NCBI RefSeq assembly: GCF_009905375.1
Contig: NC_133649.1
Coordinates: 225,577,275 to 225,641,274, forward strand
DNA length: 64,000 bases
Direction: 5' to 3'
Source of the DNA: Apium graveolens
Taxonomy: Eukaryota > Streptophyta > Magnoliopsida > Apiales > Apiaceae
Below are positions 56,969-64,000 of the stretch, in pieces; the stretch's first letter is position 1, and the number at the start of each line of letters is the position of its first letter. A model generated the notes under the pieces. The model searched no databases. It saw only the letters and a program-made list of their open reading frames with translations, and was not told the DNA's origin. The translations under genes were made by a program, and so were the position numbers.

Positions 56969-57259
56969 AATAAAATTTATAAGAGTTACCGTCCTCTTTT
57001 TCACCAAAAACTTAAAATAATATTGATAGAATACGATTAGAAAATAAAATTACGAGGACAAGATTTCATTATTTTAATATTAAATTTAACTAATATATGT
57101 CATTAGTTGAATTTATAAATTACTTTCTGGAATTAAAAAAAATGCGTATCATCGTGACAAGCAAGTAATTAGCACTAATAATTTCAACTAAATTTAAGCA
57201 CCAATTTTCCAGATCAATAAAACCGAATTATTGCAAGTGTTTCCATTGAGCAATCATTG

Positions 57260-57526
57260 CTCTCTCTCTCGGACAAAATAAAGCCCGCCTGCAAAACCGC
57301 CCGCCTGCAAACCGCCCGCCACTAGCCTGCGCAACACGCGGCCCGCCTGATCAACCCATGGCCCGCTTAGCACGCCCACGAGCTTAGTGCTGAATACGAA
57401 CTAACTTCTATCGGTTCAAGCACAGCCCGGCCCGGTTCGTTTAATTACTGTGTCGGGTTAGTGTTCATTTTCTCCGGTTCCAACCCGCTCCCAACCCGGC
57501 CCCGGCACGCACGACCCGCACTACTG
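57260..57526 (+). repeat. GC-rich subterminal region and right end of the hAT element
   Basis: In an AT-rich setting, repeats of GCCCGCC, GCCCGGCCCGG and CAACCCGGC crowd into 260 bp and end at GACCCGCACTACTG (57526). GCCCG/CGGGC-rich subterminal repeats and a CAGTAGTG-like terminal repeat (seen reversed) are usual for plant hAT elements. The next 8 bases (gccaccta) may be the target duplication. No matching left end was found upstream of the ORF. Confidence 0.65.
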
Positions 57527-57956
57527 GCCACCTAACACACAACCAACTGTGAAAGCATGGGATCATCACGAGAGAGACACGGTCACTGTTACCGACATAG
57601 AAGACAACCTGGTTCATTGTATAATTCTCAAGCCATGAGATTTAATTCTCCTTTCTGGAAATTGCAATCTCTTTACATCTGGTTCTCTTAGTTAGAGGTA
57701 AATATCCCTTTCCTACCGAAACATAAATACACTTCTTTCCATGAAGTATCAAATCTCCATCGATTGCTTTCATGGATGTAAAAGAGACCATATGTAGTTA
57801 GCTTTCATTATTATTAGGGTATGACTTCTGTACTGCTTGTACCGCAACAGGATTCGTAGTTCATTCATCTTGTATGTATGTTCACTATAGTATAGCACCA
57901 GGAAAAACAATTCCTAGGGAAGTACAAACTCAAGAAAAACAATTACTAATGGGATA

Positions 57957-58795
57957 TCCACATTAAAATCAGTGAGAGCAGAGTAGCCTTTAGTTCATCT
58001 ATGTCCTCGAGCAATCCTCATTCTCAAGATTCCTTCTCTGTATCTCAAACTGCAAATCTGCATCCAATATTATGCAAATATGAGGCTCTGCAGAAATCAA
58101 AAATATTGCTGCTGCAACTTAAGAGAACGATATAAGAAAAAGAAAGACTGCAACCAAGTCAACCTGGGAAATTTAAAAAATTAAAAGACTTTTACATACA
58201 CTTGTTACACTAATTGTATTTTTCTTATCTGATTCTATGGTGTACTTTATATGGGATGAGTTTTACCAGTGAAGAGGGTGCTCATAACAAAAGGCCCAGG
58301 TGATTATTACAAAAATTACATGCTCCATTTATACATGCCAGAAAAACGACAAATATATATAAGTGAAAACAGTGGAAATAACAACCAGAGGAATTCATAA
58401 TCACTCACAAGTCACAAGTCAGAATGGCTAAAGAAGCTACTAAATCTTTTTATAAAGTATAAAGCTACGTATTGCAACCTGCAGAAATTTTAACTAATAA
58501 CTGCAAAATGAATAGTAACACAACTTAACCAAAAAAAATAAAATAAGTAACACGACTTAATTATGAGGCCTATAGATACCAATAGAATAGCATAATCTAA
58601 ACATAGCAATTTGACACCTCAGTTGGTACAGTAAAGATCTTCAAGTAACTCTTCCACAAATGCAGACCCAGAATTGCACTGTAAACTATTCTTTGTAGTT
58701 ATATATCACTTTTAATTCATTTTCAAGTACTGTATTACTTTTCTAAACAACAGTCTCCACTTCACAACTCTATCATTTGTCGTCTTTCAAAATAC
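57957..58795 (-). pseudogene. Partial duplicate of the last exons of the coiled-coil gene
   Basis: On the minus strand, about 58790-58620 matches exon 4 of the gene at 61236-63876 (CATTTGTGGAAGAGTTACTT versus CATTTGTGGAAGATTTACTT), and 58050-57957 matches exon 5 (TTTGAGATACAGAGAAGGAA). Exon 5 has lost two bases relative to the parent, which shifts the frame into TAG, and exon 4 has several indels and stops. The intron between them is longer than in the parent. The first three exons are not present. A broken tandem copy, with the P450 relic lying between it and the parent. Confidence 0.85.
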
Positions 58796-58869
58796 AACGG
58801 CCAACGGGACATTGCATAATAAAATTGTTGTTTAGTTTACGAGACAAAGAAGTCATCTGGCCCTCCAGT

Positions 58870-59573
58870 AGGCATGTTAAATCTCACAGTAGGTACATTT
58901 GATTATCACCAAGACGTGGAATGCAGATATCGATCTCTGAAGATATTGTCTCACACAAGTCAAGCCTAGCACATTTGGGATTCCCAAACAACATTCTACA
59001 TGAAATGTCTACTGCCAGTTGAGCCACCTTCTCACTAATGTCAACCACCTCACCCACCTCCGCAGATTTTTTTAGTGACTCAACCAGTAAACCCAGCTCC
59101 TTCTTTTTCAGCCCTGCAAATGAGTCAATATACAGTAGGTGTTGCTGAGAAGCTCTAATGTCCGCCAGTACACGCCATAGTAAGTACCTTTGCCTTGGTG
59201 CCATACCGCAAATGATCTACCGCCAGAGATTTGGACGGTTGGGAAAAATGGCATCATTAGTCTTAAGGAAGAGCTCGGAAGCAGCTGATGATGAGACTAC
59301 AATGGTGGGAACGGAGGCATGGTGGAGGGACATTATGGGACCGTACGTACTTTGGGACAGTTTGAAGAGGGTCCTGTGGAGGAGTTTTCCTAACATGTGA
59401 AGGTGAACAATAAGCAACCTAAGGGACCGGGAGGTGGTTCCTGGTGGCAGTGCAGGGTCATGGAAAGAAAAGTATAGCATAGATGGAGAAACAGCCAGAA
59501 GGCTCCTATCAGTACCAAAAGATTTCCAAAATCGGTGGGAGACATTCTCAGGAGTAGAGTGCTTGTTTGTCAA
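58870..59573 (-). pseudogene. Cytochrome P450 N-terminal fragment, CYP71-clan (CYP736A-like)
   Basis: On the minus strand 59573-59217 reads the proline hinge (LPPGTTSRSL), HLHMLGKLLHRTLFKLSQ, YGPIMSLHHASVPTIVVSSS and LFLKTNDAIFPNRPNL, then a TAG. 59204-58884 continues in another frame with SFAGLKKKELGLLVESLKKS and AEVGEVVDISEKVAQLAVDI then SCRMLFG. These are the first about 200 residues of a plant microsomal P450. The I-helix, ExxR and heme-binding Cys are absent and at least one frameshift and stops occur. CYP736A-like is from memory of that family's N-terminus. Confidence 0.85.
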
Positions 59574-61235
59574 AGAAAGGTTTTCACTTGTACTTATAAG
59601 TTATAGTCGTGTTCAAATACTAATATTTTATGAAGATACATACTATAAGCTCATTACAGCCATCTAACATTGATATAAGCCAATCGTGTAGATAACTTAG
59701 GGTCTAAAATTGGTTATTTATCGTAATTGTAAGCAGAAGTTTATAGTAACTTATAGTAACGCAACTCTGATGTGTCTTAAAATTTAACTGCCTCATTTCC
59801 AACAGATCCTTTCCTTCTTGGTCAATGACAACCACATTGTCATCATACTGTAATTTCATACAGCTATCGCTTTCGAGTTTTTACAAGTACGGACAATTAC
59901 AGCTTTGACAATCTCTGATCTTGCTTGGGGCATATTCAGCTCTGATTATTTGATTACAACAACATCAGCTATAGCATATCCTTGTGTCATGTGATCACGG
60001 TCAATTCTACTTTTCACATTTCAGAGTAAGGTTGACACAATCTCTAGTCCTAGAATTTTTGTGTATCTGTATACTTTTCTCCCTTTCTAAAATATAGTTT
60101 CGAAGTTATCAAGTTTGAGATCTATTTCATTTTGATGTAAATACTTCTTCAATCTTAATTTGACAAGCTAAGGCGCAGGATTTTCATAGAAACAATACAC
60201 TTAACCATAAACATTTGAAGTATCCCTTAAACAATATAGCTAAGCTCTTATTAAAAATTATATACATGTAAATTTAATTACACATCTTGTTTCCGATACA
60301 GACCACTATTTTTTGAAAAGTATGTTTTTCATGAGAATAACATTGCTAAACAAATCGCTCATCTAAGAAAACAAACTATATAGATATCAAACATACTATT
60401 AGAGCTGATATTTTCAACAAAAGATTGGCTGAAGTCAAGAAGAGTGGATCAACTTAGAGTCATAATTTAATCAAACGAACACTATGTTGGCTGATTAGGG
60501 AAAATAAAAAGAAAAGGTAAGACATAAGCATACCAGCAACCAAATTCTGATTAGGGAAAATAAAAAGAAAAGGTAAGAAATAAGCAAACCAGTAATCAAA
60601 TTCTATATCATTAGATTTAACAAACAAGATCATGCATGGAACAGCTACCAAATTCAGTTTTGTGGAGGAAAATTAAAGAACCGTCACCTAACTCAAGTCT
60701 GCAAGAAAGTTCAATTACGGATATTTGTCATCCATAGAGTGGGTACACTTGCTAACATGATAGTTGATATATGGAAGAGAATTTTGTCATTATTCATCTT
60801 CTTATTAACAGTTCTCTCTGTAATTCTTTTCATCCAAAATAAAGTTCGAGTTATGAGTTTACAAAACATAAACTATTACGAAAGTTAAAAGAAAGAAGAA
60901 CATCATAATGTGGTAGCCAAGGATGTCCATATATGTATATCTTCAAATTTTCCCTTAGACATCTATAATTAAGTATTCGTACCTCTCCAGGCCTTTCTAA
61001 TAAAGATATACTGAAAAGTAAATTCTTTAAGATAAAAAGAGCATCAATATTGATAATGAGTTTCAGTACTTCAGGTCTTTATGTCGACTTCAATCTAATG
61101 AATCAATTCTCAAAAACTGTTGTGGATAATGGATTCATAGTCCATTTATCTCATTTGTACATCTACAGTAAAATATCATCAGGGAAAAAAAATCAGGGGA
61201 AGTATTAACTCAGAAAAAGATTACCACTGGGGCAA
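59574..61235. other. Intergenic, no gene recognised
   Basis: No domain-bearing ORF on either strand. The only structure seen is a 56-bp tandem duplication at 60491-60602 (CTGATTAGGGAAAATAAAAA units). The 3' end of the coiled-coil gene's transcript should fall in its right part. Confidence 0.5.
60491..60602. repeat. 56-bp tandem duplication
   Basis: Two copies beginning CTGATTAGGGAAAATAAAAA at 60491 and 60547, differing at about four positions. Noncoding. Confidence 0.92.
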
Positions 61236-63876
61236 TCACATTGAAATAACTGAAAGTAGTGTAGCCTTTAGTTCGTCTATGTCCTTGAGCAATTTTTCAT
61301 TCTCTAGATTCCCACTCTGTATCTCAAAGTGCAAAGCTGCATTCAACATGTTATGCATATGAAGGTAAACAGATATCAAAATTTTATTGATGCAGCTTGA
61401 GATAATTATACTAGGAAGGCTACAGCTAATACAACCTGGGACACGTAACATTTTTTAGCAATTTCATGTAGCATCAATGAAATTGTAACTTCAACAAGAT
61501 ATCACTCCCCAGTTACCGAAACAGAAATTCATCGAAGATTACAGAATAGCATTATACAAACATGAGGATTTATTACCGGAGTTGGTATGATGAAGATCTT
61601 CAAGTAAATCTTCCACAAATGCTGACACAGAATTTTGCAGTGAACTGTTTTTCATAGTTAACAGTTTAATTTCATCTTCAAGATTTGCTTTTTGAGACAA
61701 CACAGTCTTCATTTCACAATTTTCTCCCTGGTCAATACCTTTCTGAAAATTTAGGCAAGATGAAATAAAATCTTCCCTGTCATGACAAAATAAGTGACTT
61801 AAATCAAAATCAATATATATAACTGTGGAGATGGTATATGTTATGTATTATTACCCAAATATCAAGTATACTATAGAAACGTAGAAACATGAATTTTTTA
61901 ATGTTCGAGTAACTGCGTGTCTAAAAGATCTGAAAAACCACTTACAAATGTGATCATCCAATTTGAGCTACTGTTAATATAAAGCGCAAACAATACACAA
62001 ACCATTCTCACATGTCAACCAAGCATCTTGATAAGCTTACACGAGCAATTACACGGAAATAAAAGAGAGGCAAACATCAGGGATTAAGGATTAGAAATAT
62101 AGGCAAATAAGTAGATCATCCTAAGGTTTCAAATGAAGTTACCTAGCAAATTGGATATCTTCAGAGATTATAAAAATATTGTATAATGTCCAATAAGTCT
62201 GCTGAGAGATAAGGAATATCGCCCTTCTTTATCATTACATAAATCTAAGGGCACCCTTTGGTCTTCACAAAATAAAACTGGGACGACAGGAAGTTCAATG
62301 AAAAAAATACTGTGTGAATGAGCAATATCTTGACAAAGCACCAAAAACATACTGGTAATATAGAGACTATAAAGTGAATTCCTCAGTGCATTCCGGTTCC
62401 CAAGCATTAAACATAAATATAACACATCAAGAATCTAGTGGACATAGATTGTACATGTACGCAAGATAATGAATCTAGTGAACGTAGATTGCATATGTAT
62501 GGTAGATAATAAATCTTGTAAACATAAATTCTATATGTATGCTACACTAGATTCCAGCAGAGAATAGTAAATACTTGGCCTTTATTCACCAAGGTAAACT
62601 TTCTCAAAGAAAGGCAAACATTTTTTTTGATAATTGCACAACCAAGTATTATGTTGTGAAGTTGTATTTTGTATCGAATTGTAGATAGCATAATTTTTAC
62701 CAAAATCACATTCGTAACAGTTAAGTAAGATACATTCAAACACCAAGGGTTTATATATACTTCAGTACTTACTGCTTCTTGTTCATTTCTTCACATATTT
62801 CATCCCACTTGATCCTTAGAGAAGACAGCTCTGTCTTCAACCCTTTAATTGAAGCCATCGAATCAGCTACAAAACAAATTAATCAAATAAAATTGAAAAG
62901 ATAATACAATTGACATGTATAATGTCAATTAAGTTGCATATCGTACTAAACACATGATGTAGTTGTTTAAGTAAACATCACACGCAATTTCTTCCAATAG
63001 TTGCCTACATAAGCATCGAATAGAACTTCCTTTAAAATTTGCTAAAAGCATGGCATGTTCGGTTGTGTTACCCCTCAAAAAAAAATTATCGTAACTCATT
63101 ACACTTATACTCCCTTCGTCCCAAATTACAAGTCCATTTGACTTTTTACGCGTACTTTAAGACTTATAAAAGTCATAGCTCCGGATAATATTTTCTAAAA
63201 TTTCTTTTCTTGAATTAAAATTTAATATGTATACTTTTACTCAAAAAGAGAAAATTTGAAAAATAACTTGTGGAGCTATCATTTTTATTCATGTTAAAAT
63301 ACGCGTAAAAAATCAAAGCGACTAGTATTTTGGGACGGAGGGAGTAACTCATATTGAACATAACTTACCTGTAATTTAAACGAAAAACAAACTTTAGCAA
63401 CTAAGAAAAACTATTAAATGTTGTAGAATAGGTAAACTAAAGTACACAAAAAAAAAAAAGAACTGCGAAAAATTGGTCAAATTTAAACAATAATCAACCT
63501 AGATACACAATCAACAACAGTATCATCACTTAACTAATAATAAAAAAAATGAAAATATCGAAAAATGAAATTACAAGTAACAGCCATGAATCCGTTAATT
63601 TCGAAATGCAAGTGGTACAAAGTCCCGGTCAATTCCGATTCCCAAACCGCATACTCCGTCTCAATCTCACAACACTTTACAATCTCCGATTCAATTTCTC
63701 TAGTTATCTGATAATTCGATTCAATTTCTTCATTTACCTGTACTTAAAAACATCAATGTAATCATACGATCCACAAAATTACATATATATGTAATGAATG
63801 AATTGAGGTCAATCACCTGATCAAGCATATCTTTAAGAAGAGAGATTTCGCATAAAATGGCGCCGGAATCCTCCAT
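61236..63876 (-). CDS. Five-exon gene for a 205-aa coiled-coil protein, function unknown
   Basis: Exons by my reading: 63876-63817, 63737-63575, 62866-62773, 61776-61577 and 61336-61236, all introns GT-AG. The lengths 60+163+94+200+101 give 618 nt, exactly 205 codons plus TGA, and every junction keeps the frame. The protein starts MEDSGAILCEISLLKDMLDQ and runs through EEIESNYQITREIESEIV, SIKGLKTELSSLRIKWDEIC, MKTVLSQKANLEDEIKLLTM and SVSAFVEDLLEDLHHT, ending LKDIDELKATLLSVISM. It is acidic and almost entirely heptad-like coiled coil, with no membrane, signal or catalytic motif. TATA and E2F-like sites lie just upstream of the ATG, hinting at expression in dividing cells. A decayed copy of exons 4-5 lies downstream. 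I do not recognise the family; a chromosome- or spindle-associated coiled coil is only a guess. Confidence 0.82.
62431..62550. repeat. Three tandem 40-bp units in intron 3 of the coiled-coil gene
   Basis: Units starting at 62431, 62471 and 62511 (GAATCTAGTGGACATAGATT, GAATCTAGTGAACGTAGATT, AAATCTTGTAAACATAAATT), increasingly diverged left to right. They lie within the 996-bp intron 62772-61777. Confidence 0.88.
63110..63344. mobile_element. Stowaway-type MITE, 235 bp, in intron 2 of the coiled-coil gene
   Basis: Terminal inverted repeats CTCCCTTCGTCCCAAA (63110-63125) and TTTGGGACGGAGGGAG (63329-63344) are flanked by TA on both sides. Inside, ACTTTTTACGCGTACTTTAA and its near-inverted partner TTAAAATACGCGTAAAAAAT extend the hairpin. 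The TIR sequence differs from that of the MITE at 51615, so the two are different families. Confidence 0.92.
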
Positions 63877-63898
63877 TTTTGTGCCTTTCAATTTTTTA

Positions 63899-63916
63899 TT
63901 TTCGCGCCTTTTTATA
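63899..63916 (-). promoter_or_regulatory. TATA box and E2F-like site upstream of the coiled-coil gene
   Basis: On the minus strand TATAAAAA (63916-63909) is followed at once by GGCGCGAAAA (63908-63899), 22 nt before the ATG. The other strand reads TTTTCGCGCC, which fits the plant E2F consensus TTTSSCGS. E2F sites mark many S-phase genes. A TATA box only about 33-40 nt from the ATG implies a very short 5' leader. Confidence 0.6.
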
Positions 63917-64000
63917 AGCTTTACCTTGTTACTAACTTACTATTACTATAGACTGGATTCTATTTGGATCGTTGATTTACAAACTGGATATGGGCCGGGT

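Noticed and set aside
58870..59573. Functional cytochrome P450
   Set aside because: Only the N-terminal third is present, with a frameshift and stops; no heme-binding Cys.

Overview
This is plant nuclear DNA. The evidence is nested Ty3/gypsy and Ty1/copia LTR retrotransposons primed by initiator-Met tRNA (TGGTATCAGAGC), a CACTA end, a hAT transposase, two Stowaway-type MITEs, a plant-type cytochrome P450 relic and one spliced host gene with GT-AG introns. A eudicot is most likely. From memory the copia proteins look like those of Apiaceae genomes, but I could not check this.

Layout. 1-23126 is a stack of Ty3/gypsy chromovirus (Tekay-like) elements. RLG-1 (minus, cut by the left window edge) is inserted in the pol gene of RLG-2 (plus). 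RLG-3 (minus, about 12.5 kb, LTRs over 3 kb) lies in what is probably the 3' LTR of RLG-2 and carries a second, deleted internal region on its right. The whole stack ends inside a third ORF (ORF3) of RLC-1, a Ty1/copia element whose remaining part is 23127-27880. 27881-32131 holds a LINE-like poly(A) tail, a 176-bp tandem array with an inverted copy, and a CACTA terminus with palindromic subterminal repeats. 32132-51293 is a degraded copia element, RLC-2. It is interrupted by a nearly complete large copia element, RLC-3 (33235-48182, TSD CATGT), which itself holds a truncated copia, RLC-4. 51294-57526 has a MITE, AT-rich DNA and a broken hAT transposon whose BED-finger region lies in the opposite orientation. 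57527-64000 is gene space on the minus strand: a partial gene duplicate, a P450 pseudogene, and an intact-looking five-exon gene for a 205-residue coiled-coil protein with a TATA box and an E2F-like site next to its start.

The most unusual material is in the RLC-1/RLC-3 copia family. A 10-12 bp motif (CCCGACGGATGA and its reverse complement) occurs about 50 times, in both orientations, in LTRs, gag, pol, spacer and ORF3. A very large ORF3 sits downstream of pol behind its own TATA box and CT-rich leader. The C-terminus of ORF3 shows mostly silent differences between the two copies, so it appears to have evolved under protein-level constraint. The two Ty3 elements each also carry an extra ORF between primer-binding site and gag.

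All retroelement ORFs except the partial RLG-1 gag-pro and the small pre-gag ORFs are broken by stops, frameshifts or deletions. The only host gene that looks functional is the five-exon gene at 61236-63876.
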